A model generated the notes under the pieces. It had not been told where the DNA came from. It searched no databases and worked only from the letters and a program-made list of their open reading frames with translations. The translations under genes and the position numbers were made by a program. Positions 9,186 through 18,696 of a stretch of DNA of 64,000 nt are shown here, one piece after another (position 1 is the stretch's first letter; the number at the start of each line of letters is the position of its first letter). Source of the DNA: Acinetobacter apis (lineage in GTDB: Bacteria; Pseudomonadota; Gammaproteobacteria; Pseudomonadales; Moraxellaceae); assembly GCF_900197575.1 (NCBI RefSeq), contig NZ_FZLN01000003.1, positions 124,001 to 188,000 of the forward strand, read 5' to 3'.

Positions 9186-11017
9186 TAAGGCTCCATCTGC
9201 TGCAGTTTGGCACCACTGTCTTGGACTGGGGTAATTTCAGTCTTAGGCTGAGCCATTTGCTGGTGTTGTTTTTCAATTTGTTCTTTTTTATACAGTGAAA
9301 TATGATCCCCTTGTAGGGTTTTCTCTGAAATAATAGATGGAATTAAATACGCATTTGGATCTAAATTCTCACCTGCATATTTGGTTTCAGGAATATTTTT
9401 TGGATCAAAAGGCTCAACACTAATCACATTACCACGCGGATCTTTTTTCAAAATAGCATCTTGATAAATTTGCTGTTGTGATAAGTCAGCTGTTGCACCC
9501 GACAGATAGTTATGAATTGGTTGGGTAAATACAGCATATAAAATCAGCAATAATAAAAAGAAATATAACGTGATGTCATAGCGTTTTGGTGCTCGCGTTG
9601 GCAATGCTTGGTAAGCCCGATAATCTTCTTTAATCGGATCTTGCTCAGGGTCAGTTGATCGCCAAAAAATCACAAATCCTGCTTTAACAAACGCCAAAAT
9701 ACTTAGTAAGCTAACCACTAAAATAGTAATAATAATGCCTAATTGAAATGGATAGCCTGCTGTCGATTGTAGAATAAGTACTTTACCTAAAAATCCGCTA
9801 AAAGGCGGTAATCCTGACATCATCAATGCAATCAAGAAAAAACAAGCTGAAAGTAACTTGTCTTGTTTCATCCGCGGTGCAATTCGTAAATGATCTTTAA
9901 ATTCACCACGTTGTGCGGTAATCCATCCACAGAGCAAGTAAAATGCCGCACCAACAATGGTACTGTGAAATAAATAATAAATACTTGCAGTCCAAGAGGT
10001 TGGACGATCAATTCCTAATGCAATACAGATTGTACCCAATGAGGATAGAATCATAAATCCGGCAAAACGGCGTAAACGAATCGCACCAATCGCACCAATT
10101 ACGCCGTATACAGAGCCAATTAACCCAAGAACCAATAATAAATTAAATAATGGTGTGTATTGTTCATCAATAAATAAAACAGAATTGACTCTCAAAATGG
10201 CATAAATACCCACTTTGGTCATTAGCGTGAATAGCGCAGCAACAGGGGTGCTGGCAACAGCATAGGTTTTGGGTAGCCAAAAACCAAGCGGTAATACCGC
10301 CGCTTTAATGGCAAATACTGTGAAAAGTAAATAGGCACCTGCTGTTGCAAGTTGACGCTGGTCTGCATGCAGTGTAGGTATTAGCCGTGCCACATCTGCC
10401 ATATTTAAGCTTCCTACACTGGCATAAATTAAACCCAATGAGATGAGGAAGATTGCACTGGCAAATAAATTAATAACTACATAGTGAATTGCTAATTGAA
10501 AACGTGCTTTCCCTTGACCATAGACGAGTAGCACATACGATGACATTAACAGAACTTCAAAAAATACGAATAAGTTAAATAAATCGCCTGTTAAAAATGC
10601 ACCACATAAACCCATTAATAAGAATTGTAAGAGGGCATGAAAATAGCGCCCTCTTAAATCCCAATCTGAACTTGCAAACCATAAAATTGGCAAGGCCAAA
10701 AGATAGGTCAGTAACAACATGAATGCAGATAATCGATCAAGCACCAATACAATACCAAAAGGTGCAGACCATTCACTCAGTTCATATACGGTAATTTGTC
10801 CATGGCTGGCTTGAACCACATAACTGACTGCAGTTAAGAAGCCTGCAATGGTGGCAATAAAACTGATTAAGCGTCTAAATTTATGTCGTTTTTCATTCGG
10901 TAAGTCATTGGCACTCGGATTACCAAGCAATAATAAGAAGAAACCAGCAAATGCAGGAATCAAAATACTGATAATGGGGGTATTGGTATGCCAAAAATTA
11001 AGTAGTGTATTCATCAT
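9185..11017 (-). CDS. mnhD: Na+/H+ antiporter subunit D with long C-terminal extension
   Basis: This proton-translocating, NuoN/NuoM-like membrane subunit (proton_antipo_M family) has about 14 predicted helices. Characteristic segments are 'FVFFEVLLMSSYVLLVYG' (about 150) and 'PVAALFTLMTKVGIYAILR' (about 255), with the conserved membrane Lys and Glu. At 610 residues it is about 100 longer than usual. The excess is a hydrophilic Gln/Lys/Pro-rich tail after the last helix (about 510-610). The start overlaps mnhC by four bases. Confidence 0.94.
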   Translation of the reverse strand: MMNTLLNFWHTNTPIISILIPAFAGFFLLLLGNPSANDLPNEKRHKFRRLISFIATIAGFLTAVSYVVQASHGQITVYELSEWSAPFGIVLVLDRLSAFMLLLTYLLALPILWFASSDWDLRGRYFHALLQFLLMGLCGAFLTGDLFNLFVFFEVLLMSSYVLLVYGQGKARFQLAIHYVVINLFASAIFLISLGLIYASVGSLNMADVARLIPTLHADQRQLATAGAYLLFTVFAIKAAVLPLGFWLPKTYAVASTPVAALFTLMTKVGIYAILRVNSVLFIDEQYTPLFNLLLVLGLIGSVYGVIGAIGAIRLRRFAGFMILSSLGTICIALGIDRPTSWTASIYYLFHSTIVGAAFYLLCGWITAQRGEFKDHLRIAPRMKQDKLLSACFFLIALMMSGLPPFSGFLGKVLILQSTAGYPFQLGIIITILVVSLLSILAFVKAGFVIFWRSTDPEQDPIKEDYRAYQALPTRAPKRYDITLYFFLLLLILYAVFTQPIHNYLSGATADLSQQQIYQDAILKKDPRGNVISVEPFDPKNIPETKYAGENLDPNAYLIPSIISEKTLQGDHISLYKKEQIEKQHQQMAQPKTEITPVQDSGAKLQQMEP

Positions 11018-11385
11018 GAGCTCTGATCCTCACTTGGATCATGCTTTAATTCACTGATTTCTTTTGAGTCGACATGGTCAGTTCCTGACTCATAACGGCT
11101 TCGTAAAGACAATTGAATAATAAAAGCCGTGGTGGCAAATCCAATAACAATTGCAGTTAAAACCAAGGCTTGAGGCAATGAATCAGTAATTGATGTGGTT
11201 TCGCTTAAAATAGCAGGGGAGTTCACAAGGACTCTACCTGTTGAAAACAGAAATAGATTTACCCCATAACCGAGCATGGCAAGCCCAAGTACAACGGCAA
11301 AGGTTCTTGCTCTTAATATTAGATAAACACCTGTTGCAACCAACAGTCCAATTCCAGTTGCAAGTAATAATTCAATACTTAACAT
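11014..11385 (-). CDS. mnhC: Na+/H+ antiporter subunit C
   Basis: This NuoK-like three-helix subunit has 123 residues. It includes 'GLAMLGYGVNLFLFSTGR' (about 33-50) and 'DSLPQALVLTAIVIGFATTAF' (about 68-88), the latter very typical of MnhC ('DPLPQALVLTAIVI'). It starts 6 bases after mnhA and overlaps mnhD by four bases. Confidence 0.94.
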   Translation of the reverse strand: MLSIELLLATGIGLLVATGVYLILRARTFAVVLGLAMLGYGVNLFLFSTGRVLVNSPAILSETTSITDSLPQALVLTAIVIGFATTAFIIQLSLRSRYESGTDHVDSKEISELKHDPSEDQSS

Positions 11386-11391
11386 AATTAG

Positions 11392-14211
11392 TTACTCCTC
11401 TCTTACTGGACCAGACATGGATGAATGTTTTGAGTCACCAAGGACTGAAATCATCAACATGGTTGAGCCGACAACAGCTAGATATACACCTAAATCAAAA
11501 AATACAGCGGTAGCGAAGTGAATTTTGTCAAATGGAATAGGAATATAAAAATGAGCGCTCGTTAAAAATGGACGAGACCAAAACCAAGCACCAACACCCG
11601 TTAGTCCTGCAATCACAAGCCCTGAGCCAATCCAAATTTCATACAGACGACCTGATTTCGCACACATCAAACGTTCAGCACGCTCTTGACCAAGCGCGAT
11701 ATATTGTAAAACCAATGCAATTGCTGTGATTAATCCGGCGATAAAACCACCACCTGGGGCATTATGACCACGCATGAAAATATATAAACTCACCACAAGT
11801 GCAATAGGCAGTACCCATGATGCTGCTGTTCGTACCAACAGTGGCGAGGGGTTAAAGCGATAAGTCAGTCCTTTGGTGGTTTGTGTCCCATGGGTACGCA
11901 TACCATCCATTAAACATAAGGCCCCAATGCCTGCAATACCAAGTACTGTAATTTCGCCAAAGGTATCAAAGCCACGGAAGTCGACCAAAATGACATTCAC
12001 AATATTGGCGCCACCACCAAGCGGTAAGGATTGCTGTGCAAAAAACCATGAAATTGAATTGTGATCGCGAGTTAATACCAACCAAGCAATCCATCCAATA
12101 CCACCACCTGCAATAATGGCAATGATGGCATCACGCCAACGAATAGCTTGGGACGATTCATACGGCGTTAATTGTGGTAAAAGCGATAGGCTCATTAAAA
12201 GCAGCACTGTGGTGACAACATCTACGGTGATCTGTGTGAGTGCTAAATCCGGTGCAGACAATGTCACAAAAGTTGCTGATAACACCAAGCCAACAGCACC
12301 ACTGATGAGAACAGCTTTAATACGTTCGTGATGAAACCACAGCATCATCCAACATGCACTAAATAACATGAGCCAAATTACAATGGCTGTCAGTGGTGCA
12401 TGGGTCAGTACGCGAGTGCCAGTATTGAGTTCATATGGCAAGAGTGGAATACAAATTAGTCCGATCGTAAAGGCAATGATTAAAAACAAGTAATTCTGTA
12501 AACTACTGGTTTCTGTACTGAGTTTTACAGTACGGGATGTTGTTTCAAGTGTTGATAAGATTTTTTCAAAAATAATCTTCCCTTGAAATTTACCCATGTA
12601 TTTTTCTAGCTCAATATGGCGAATTTTATTTTGACGCGCGAGAGCAAAATACAGTCCAGTACCACCCACGAGTGCAATGACACTCATGATTAAAGGGGTA
12701 TTGACTCCATGCCAAATGGCCAAATGTACGCCATGAAAGTCATGAACAAGCGTAATTGAACGTGTGACTTGATTGACAATATTCTCGGCAAAGAAAGCAG
12801 GTAAAACACCCACTAAAATACAGCCAATTGCTAAAACTAAAATCGGTGCAAGCATACCAAAGGCAGGTTCATGTGCTTTTTGATTGACATCTTTGCCCAA
12901 TTTACCATCAAAGAAAATGCCATGAATCATGCGTGCTGAATAAGCAACTGCAAAAATACCTGCCAATGTCGTCACTGTGATGGCAAGAAGAAATTGTCCG
13001 CCTGAAAAATAGCTGACAATTTCAGTAAAGAACATTTCTTTTGAAATAAAGCCGTTGGTTAGGGGAACACCCGCCATGGCAGATGCTGCAATAAACGTGA
13101 GCGTACCTGTAAAGGGTAAGACTTGCCATAAACCGCGCAATTTATACATGCTTCGAGTAGATGCTTCATGATCAATGACGCCTGCAATCATGAATAATGC
13201 AGCTTTAAATGTAGCGTGGTTAATAATGTGAAATACTGCAGCAGCAATCGCAAGCGGCGATCCCATACCCAATAAACACATAATTAAACCCAAATGACTA
13301 ATGGTGGAATACGCCAATAGACCTTTGAGATCATCTTTAAAAATGGCAAAAAAAGCGCCAATACAAAATGTAATGAGTCCAACGGTGGTAACCATTTGAT
13401 GGAACAGTGCTGAGCCAACAAATATAGGTAATAAGCGTGCAACTAGAAAAATACCCGCTTTTACCATTGTCGCTGAATGTAAATAAGCAGAGACAGGCGT
13501 GGGAGCCGCCATAGCATTTGGGAGCCAAAAGTGAAATGGAAATTGCGCACTTTTGGTAAATGCACCAAGTAAAATTAAAATGAGCGCTGAATTAAATACA
13601 GGATTGGCTTGTAGAGATGCACCGATTGATAAAATTTCATCAATTTGATACGTGCCTGCCATCTGACCAAGTAAAACAAAGCCCCCAAGCAAAGCGAGAC
13701 CACCCATTCCCGTAATGGTCAATGCCATACGAGAACCTTGCTGAGCAGTTTGATACTGTTTCCAATAAGACACCAATAAGAAAGATGAAATACTGGTGAG
13801 TTCCCAAAACACCAAGAGAATAATTAAATTATTCGACAATGAAATGCCAAGCATGGCTGCCATAAAGACCATGAGTAAAGCATAGAGCTTACTGAGTGAA
13901 CTATTTTCACTTAAATAATAATAGGCATAGATAAAAATTAGTGTGCCAATGCCACTAATCAATAATGCAAAAAGCAAAGCAATCGAATCTAAACGAAAAC
14001 TTAAGTTGATTCCTAATTGAGGTAACCAATCCCAAGATTGCGAAATAATCTGTCCATTAAATACGGAATTTGCTTGGCTAAGCAGCAGTATAAAACAACC
14101 TAAACTTATGCCTACAGCAACTAGCATTTTAAATAAGCGAGGTGCTTGATTTAACCCAACGCTAAGCACTGTACCCAAGAGCAAAGGTAGAAGTATGATA
14201 ATCGCTAACAC
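11392..14211 (-). CDS. mnhA: Na+/H+ antiporter fused subunit A/B
   Basis: This is the largest Mrp subunit, 939 residues. The N-terminal NuoL-like antiporter module (about 1-500) includes 'SHLGLIMCLLGMG' and 'MVKAGIFLVARLLP'. A middle MnhA-specific region (about 560-780) contains 'SAPDLALTQITVDVVTTVLLL'. The C-terminal MnhB domain (about 790-935) has 'RGHNAPGGGFIAGLI'. The A-B fusion explains the absence of a separate mnhB and is known in PhaAB-type systems. The start is GTG at 14211, preceded by AAGGA. It is first of the operon A/B-C-D-E-F-G, which supports Na+ tolerance and pH homeostasis. Confidence 0.94.
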   Translation of the reverse strand: MLAIIILLPLLLGTVLSVGLNQAPRLFKMLVAVGISLGCFILLLSQANSVFNGQIISQSWDWLPQLGINLSFRLDSIALLFALLISGIGTLIFIYAYYYLSENSSLSKLYALLMVFMAAMLGISLSNNLIILLVFWELTSISSFLLVSYWKQYQTAQQGSRMALTITGMGGLALLGGFVLLGQMAGTYQIDEILSIGASLQANPVFNSALILILLGAFTKSAQFPFHFWLPNAMAAPTPVSAYLHSATMVKAGIFLVARLLPIFVGSALFHQMVTTVGLITFCIGAFFAIFKDDLKGLLAYSTISHLGLIMCLLGMGSPLAIAAAVFHIINHATFKAALFMIAGVIDHEASTRSMYKLRGLWQVLPFTGTLTFIAASAMAGVPLTNGFISKEMFFTEIVSYFSGGQFLLAITVTTLAGIFAVAYSARMIHGIFFDGKLGKDVNQKAHEPAFGMLAPILVLAIGCILVGVLPAFFAENIVNQVTRSITLVHDFHGVHLAIWHGVNTPLIMSVIALVGGTGLYFALARQNKIRHIELEKYMGKFQGKIIFEKILSTLETTSRTVKLSTETSSLQNYLFLIIAFTIGLICIPLLPYELNTGTRVLTHAPLTAIVIWLMLFSACWMMLWFHHERIKAVLISGAVGLVLSATFVTLSAPDLALTQITVDVVTTVLLLMSLSLLPQLTPYESSQAIRWRDAIIAIIAGGGIGWIAWLVLTRDHNSISWFFAQQSLPLGGGANIVNVILVDFRGFDTFGEITVLGIAGIGALCLMDGMRTHGTQTTKGLTYRFNPSPLLVRTAASWVLPIALVVSLYIFMRGHNAPGGGFIAGLITAIALVLQYIALGQERAERLMCAKSGRLYEIWIGSGLVIAGLTGVGAWFWSRPFLTSAHFYIPIPFDKIHFATAVFFDLGVYLAVVGSTMLMISVLGDSKHSSMSGPVREE

Positions 14212-15139
14212 ACTTGTATCCTTTTTATGATTTAGGCGGGGAGCCTATGTTTTATTTTCTTCTAAAATTAAGGGCTTGCAATGAAAATCAATCATCTAAA
14301 TTTTAAAAGCCATCATTTAGTTTGTTGTACAATAATAAAAGCAACAACAAGATTCAAACACAAAAAAATAAACTTGATGAATGAAACATATTGTAATCAA
14401 TTCATTGAATGAATTACGAGCTTTTTAACATATAAAAACAGCATAAAAAACAAATCATCTCAGCCAAATTGGTTTTAATTTAGAGACTGTTACATTCAAC
14501 TTTGTCGATAAAAGATCGTGTTGTTTGGCATCATCTTAAAAAAGTATATTTATATGAGAAAAATAGTGCCATTTTACAGCTAAAATGAGTGTGTCTTAGT
14601 CCAAAGTCGTAAGCTGAAAAACACATTATTGCTAGTGAAGCATGAGAATGAATGTTAGTTTATGTTTTGACAAATAGTGATACAGAACTGTGATATTTAC
14701 GCTTAAATTTTGATAGAATTATGCTGATCTGATACACGTTTATGGTTGAAACAGTCAAGGAAATGACGTCACCATAACTGAATCAAGATTCAGTGATCAA
14801 TCATGGGCATGAAAGTGGCTTTACAGATATATCGCAGGTTGCTCTTGAGATCTTTAGGTTTAACCTCAATGTATATATTTAGGCCCAGCATATACGTCAG
14901 GTCATTGTGAAAAGCCATGATTTTAACCCTCTGATGCAAGATTACTGGTGGGATGAATGCACATTGATATCTGTGAATCATTTGATGATTCAAAATATCA
15001 ACTCTGTATCGATAGCAGACATCGCTTTTAAATAAGGAATGTCAGTTGCTATAAGCACAATAAGAATGCTTAGTTTTAAGTCAATTCATTGTTGTAATCT
15101 GATTTAATCCATCTAAACTGATGAAATAGGAAATGTAAT
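14212..15139. other. Long divergent intergenic region between mnhA and fba
   Basis: About 930 bases without a convincing gene; it must hold the promoters of both the antiporter operon and fba. I see a perfect TTGACA at 14667-14672 with a poor -10, and an 8-bp-arm inverted repeat ACTGAATC-AA-GATTCAGT at 14777-14794. A minus-strand frame of 67 codons at 14790-14993 has no recognisable family and no good RBS. Confidence 0.5.
14777..14794. promoter_or_regulatory. Perfect 8-2-8 inverted repeat upstream of fba
   Basis: ACTGAATC and GATTCAGT are separated by AA. The size and symmetry fit a dimeric regulator site, but no regulator can be named. It lies about 350 bases before the fba start. Confidence 0.3.
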
Positions 15140-16219
15140 ATGTCTAAGATTTTTGATTTTGTGAAACCTGGTGTAATCACAGGTGATGACGTTCAAAAAG
15201 TATTTGCTATCGCTAAAGAAAATGCATTTGCACTTCCTGCAGTGAACTGTGTAGGTACAGACTCTATTAATGCGACACTTGAAGCTGCTGCAAAAGTTAA
15301 AGCGCCGATCATTATCCAATTCTCTAATGGTGGTGCGGCATTTATTGCAGGTAAAGGGCTTAAAACAGAAAAGCCACATGATGCAGCAATTTTAGGTGCA
15401 ATTTCTGGTGCGCAGCATGTACACCTATTGGCTGAACATTATGGTGTACCTGTAATTTTACATACAGATCATGCTGCAAAGAAACTTTTGCCTTGGATTG
15501 ATGGTCTATTAGACGCAGGCGAAAAACATTTTGCTGCAACAGGAAAACCATTATTCTCTTCACATATGATCGATTTGTCAGAAGAATCTTTAGAAGAAAA
15601 CATTGAAATCTGCAGCAAATATTTAGAACGTATGTCTAAAATTGACATGACGCTAGAAATTGAGTTGGGTTGTACAGGTGGTGAAGAAGATGGTGTAGAT
15701 AACAGTCATATGGACGCATCTGCATTATATACTCAACCTGCTGATGTTGATTATGCCTATGAAAAACTATCTGCGATTAGCCCACGTTTTACCATTGCAG
15801 CGTCATTTGGTAACGTACACGGCGTGTATAAGCCAGGTAATGTGAAACTAACACCAACTATTTTACGTGATTCACAAGAATATGTGACTGAAAAACATAA
15901 TTTAGCACATAACAGCTTAGACTTTGTGTTCCATGGTGGTTCAGGTTCTTCAGCAGCAGAAATTAAAGAATCTATTAGCTATGGCGTGATCAAAATGAAC
16001 ATTGATACAGACACGCAATGGGCAAACTGGCATGGTGTGTTAGAGTTCTATAAAAAGAACGAAGCATATTTGCAAAGCCAATTGGGTAACCCAGATGGCG
16101 CAGATAAACCAAACAAAAAATACTATGATCCACGTGTATGGTTGCGTGCAGCACAGACATCTATGGTGTCTCGTTTAGAGCAAGCGTTCCAAGAGCTGAA
16201 TAGTGTTGACCGTAATTAA
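15140..16219 (+). CDS. fbaA: Class II fructose-bisphosphate aldolase
   Basis: This enzyme catalyses Zn-dependent reversible cleavage of fructose-1,6-bisphosphate to glyceraldehyde-3-phosphate and dihydroxyacetone phosphate; in Acinetobacter it mainly serves gluconeogenesis. The 359 residues equal E. coli FbaA (class IIA). Key segments are 'VILHTDHAAKKLLPW' with catalytic Asp and zinc-ligand His (about 105-120), 'LEIELGCTGGEEDG' (about 173-186), 'AASFGNVHGVYKPGNVKL' (zinc His, about 220-238) and 'FHGGSGSS' (phosphate binding, about 263-270). It appears to be a single-gene unit closed by the terminator at 16234. Confidence 0.97.
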   Translation: MSKIFDFVKPGVITGDDVQKVFAIAKENAFALPAVNCVGTDSINATLEAAAKVKAPIIIQFSNGGAAFIAGKGLKTEKPHDAAILGAISGAQHVHLLAEHYGVPVILHTDHAAKKLLPWIDGLLDAGEKHFAATGKPLFSSHMIDLSEESLEENIEICSKYLERMSKIDMTLEIELGCTGGEEDGVDNSHMDASALYTQPADVDYAYEKLSAISPRFTIAASFGNVHGVYKPGNVKLTPTILRDSQEYVTEKHNLAHNSLDFVFHGGSGSSAAEIKESISYGVIKMNIDTDTQWANWHGVLEFYKKNEAYLQSQLGNPDGADKPNKKYYDPRVWLRAAQTSMVSRLEQAFQELNSVDRN

Positions 16220-16233
16220 TTAATTTTGAAAAT

Positions 16234-16259
16234 AAAAAAGGGCCATAAGGCCCTTTTTT
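16234..16259. terminator. Bidirectional terminator shared by fba and the helicase gene
   Basis: AAAAAAGGGCC, loop ATAA, GGCCCTTTTTT. The right arm overlaps the first bases of the helicase stop codon (16258-16260), so the two convergent genes share one structure. Confidence 0.9.
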
Positions 16260-17745
16260 ATTTTTTCATATTGGGAGGTGACTGTTTTAATCGTTGGATT
16301 AAATCGTAAATATGATGAATATTTAAAGTGTCTTTGGCACGTGTACAGGCAACATATAGCAGCCTTAATTCTTCATCACTGATTTTATAATCATGCGGAT
16401 TAATTTTAAATTGATAGTCATCTTCAATATGTACACGATCCCATTCTAAGCCTTTGGCTTTATGTGCTGTCGAAATGACATAGTCGGCTTCAGCAAGTGG
16501 TGTGATTTTATGTAATGCATTTTTTAATGGCGTTGTTCCATGATCATCTACCAAACGAACTAAAGGTTTAATATCACTGCCTTCATGCGTTTCACAATAT
16601 TCATGAACATCATTCCATGAGTTAAACCATGCAAGTTCTGGCACATCAGTGACGCGTTTACCTTGTTTAAGCAGCGTTGCAGCATCGATAAAGCGGCTGA
16701 GCCGTGTTTGATCGGCTTGTAAACCGACTTTATCACCATTCACTAAGCCTGACAGCAGCAGTTCCATGGCTCTAGCATTGGTTCGGCATAAAATGGCATC
16801 GCGCTTTTTAGAGTGGGGTACATTGACTGCTCTTGAAGTACGTTTTGGATTACCCAATAGCGGAACATTTTCTTTTAAGCCACTGAGCAATAAATTGGCA
16901 ACTTGTGCAATATCTTCACCAAATCGAAATGAAGTGGTGAGCCTTGACTCAGGCAAAGGCAATTGTTGCATGGCATTGATTGCACCACGCCAAGCATAAA
17001 TTTGTTGATGTGCATCGCCAACATAAATGACTTGAGTTTGCTGTTGCTGCAATAAAATACCTAGCATTAAAGGGTCTGCATCTTGTGCTTCATCAAATAA
17101 CACATAATCTGCAGGAATAATTGGATTGGATAGTGCCCACAGTTTTAAATAAATGTCATGTCCAATCCCTGCTTGATGCTGTGGATGAATGGATTCTAAC
17201 CAACGACGTTCAAGAAATGGATACAAGTGCTTTTGTAAGGTATCAATATCATCTGCATGTAACCAACTTGGCGCTTGAATATGTCTTGGCGCAGGGTATT
17301 GTGAGCTGGTCGAACAAAAGTATCCAACAGCATTGGTCACAAGGCTAGCCAGTCTGCTTGGCATGAGCGTATATTTTTCATAACGTCCACTCATTAAACG
17401 CCGTAAAGTAATGGGTTCTAAACGATATTCTTTCGCTAAAAAACTTGGACTTAAACGGGGCAGACGCAGTTTGTCTGTAATTTCACGGGGCACACTGCGA
17501 AAGGCCAATGAGTGAAAGGTTCTACTGTCGACACGACCATGAAATTTATCTTTTGCTTCATTGGCAATGGCTTTATTAAAAGCCAAGTACATACCACGTT
17601 TATTGGGTAATGCATTACTGATCATTTGCAACGTGGTGGTTTTTCCTGTGCCAGCATATGCCACCACTTTAAAAGATTGCCCATGCTGCGCAGTATCAAT
17701 AGCACATTGCTGCTCGTGTGTCGGCTGAATTACATGTTGGGTCAT
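16258..17745 (-). CDS. UvrD/Rep-like superfamily 1 ATP-dependent helicase
   Basis: A compact 495-residue SF1A helicase. Motif I is 'AYAGTGKTTTL' (about 29-39), motif II 'VLFDEAQDADP' (about 216-226), motif III 'VIYVGDAHQQIYAWRGA' (about 239-255), motif V/VI 'STAHKAKGLEWDRV' (about 430-443) and 'LLYVACTRAKDTL' (about 463-475). It lacks the long inserts and C-terminal extension of UvrD and Rep and resembles the short Fbh1-like helicases, which remodel recombination intermediates; the exact role is not known. ATG follows the hisIE stop immediately (TAA-ATG), so the two are probably cotranscribed despite unrelated functions. Confidence 0.85.
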   Translation of the reverse strand: MTQHVIQPTHEQQCAIDTAQHGQSFKVVAYAGTGKTTTLQMISNALPNKRGMYLAFNKAIANEAKDKFHGRVDSRTFHSLAFRSVPREITDKLRLPRLSPSFLAKEYRLEPITLRRLMSGRYEKYTLMPSRLASLVTNAVGYFCSTSSQYPAPRHIQAPSWLHADDIDTLQKHLYPFLERRWLESIHPQHQAGIGHDIYLKLWALSNPIIPADYVLFDEAQDADPLMLGILLQQQQTQVIYVGDAHQQIYAWRGAINAMQQLPLPESRLTTSFRFGEDIAQVANLLLSGLKENVPLLGNPKRTSRAVNVPHSKKRDAILCRTNARAMELLLSGLVNGDKVGLQADQTRLSRFIDAATLLKQGKRVTDVPELAWFNSWNDVHEYCETHEGSDIKPLVRLVDDHGTTPLKNALHKITPLAEADYVISTAHKAKGLEWDRVHIEDDYQFKINPHDYKISDEELRLLYVACTRAKDTLNIHHIYDLIQRLKQSPPNMKK

Positions 17746-18510
17746 TTATTGTGTACGATTTGCCTTTTCTACTAAACCTGATAGCCCTTGACGGCGTGCA
17801 AGTTCGTTCAGAATATCTTGAGGTTGTAAGTCGAAATAACCAAGTGCAATGATGCTATGGAACCAGACATCAGCCACTTCATAAATGAAGTCGTTTTTAT
17901 GGCTTTCATTAAATTCTTGTGCTAAATCTTTGGCAGCGATAATACTTTCAACAGACTCTTCACCAACTTTTTCTAAGATTTTGTTTAAACCTTTTTTATA
18001 CAGTGATGCCACATAAGAGCTTTCAGGATCAGCTTGTTTTCGCTCGATCATCATACGTCCTAAATGGGTGAGAACATCAACAGATTCTGTATGTGTATCC
18101 GTTATTTCATCTGATGAAAGCGAGTGATAAATGTCTTTTGGGTCTTTGATCTGTGCATCTACCGTTTCCCAGCCATTTGCTGTTAATTTACGATAAAAGC
18201 ATGATTCACGACCTGTATGACAGGCAATTCCACCATGTTGTTCAATTTGCAGAGTAATCACATCTGCATCGCAATCTAAGCGAATTTCATGCACTGTTTG
18301 AAAGTGGCCTGACTCTTCACCTTTATGCCAAAGTCTTTGGCGTGATCTTGAAAAATAAACCGCTTGTTTTAATGTGGCTGTTTTTTCTAATGATTCACGG
18401 TTCATCCATGCAACCATCAATACACGACCTGTTTGATGATGCTGAGCGATTGCAGGGATCAGCCCTTGATCATTAAACTTTACGTCATCAAGCCATTGTG
18501 TATTATTCAT
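17746..18510 (-). CDS. hisIE: Bifunctional phosphoribosyl-AMP cyclohydrolase / phosphoribosyl-ATP pyrophosphatase
   Basis: Catalyses the second and third steps of histidine biosynthesis. The HisI domain (about 1-125) has '[11 protein letters not shown]' and the metal-binding segments 'DCDADVITL' and '[14 protein letters not shown]'. The HisE domain (about 140-250) has '[15 protein letters not shown]' and '[13 protein letters not shown]', the MazG-like metal and nucleotide site. At 254 residues it is about 50 longer than E. coli HisIE, mostly in the linker. A terminator-like hairpin lies in its leader (18543-18571), suggesting attenuation. Confidence 0.95.
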   Translation of the reverse strand: MNNTQWLDDVKFNDQGLIPAIAQHHQTGRVLMVAWMNRESLEKTATLKQAVYFSRSRQRLWHKGEESGHFQTVHEIRLDCDADVITLQIEQHGGIACHTGRESCFYRKLTANGWETVDAQIKDPKDIYHSLSSDEITDTHTESVDVLTHLGRMMIERKQADPESSYVASLYKKGLNKILEKVGEESVESIIAAKDLAQEFNESHKNDFIYEVADVWFHSIIALGYFDLQPQDILNELARRQGLSGLVEKANRTQ

Positions 18511-18542
18511 GCCAATTACTCAGTATAAAATAGAAAAAGAAA

Positions 18543-18571
18543 ATAAAAATGCCGCTATAGTGTACGGCATT
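18543..18571 (-). terminator. Terminator-like hairpin in the hisIE leader
   Basis: On the minus strand AATGCCG pairs with CGGCATT across a ten-base loop and is followed by a U-rich stretch, about 35 bases before the hisIE start. It would stop transcription ahead of the gene, so it may be an attenuator. No His-rich leader peptide was recognised. Confidence 0.45.
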
Positions 18572-18696
18572 GCAGTGAAAATCTAAAATGGATTACGACT
18601 TTTTCTAGTGAAGTTTATAAAAGTACACTTGATCTCTTTTTTTCAATGCAAGTTATAAGTCGATACTTGAGAACAATAAAACGATAAGACAAGGAT

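Noticed and set aside
14667..14696. TTGACA with TGATAT as the fba promoter
   Set aside because: The -35 is perfect but the -10 matches only half of the consensus and lies over 440 bases from the gene.
14790..14993. Minus-strand frame of 67 codons in the mnhA-fba gap
   Set aside because: No recognisable family, no good RBS and isolated; retained only as a remark on the gap.
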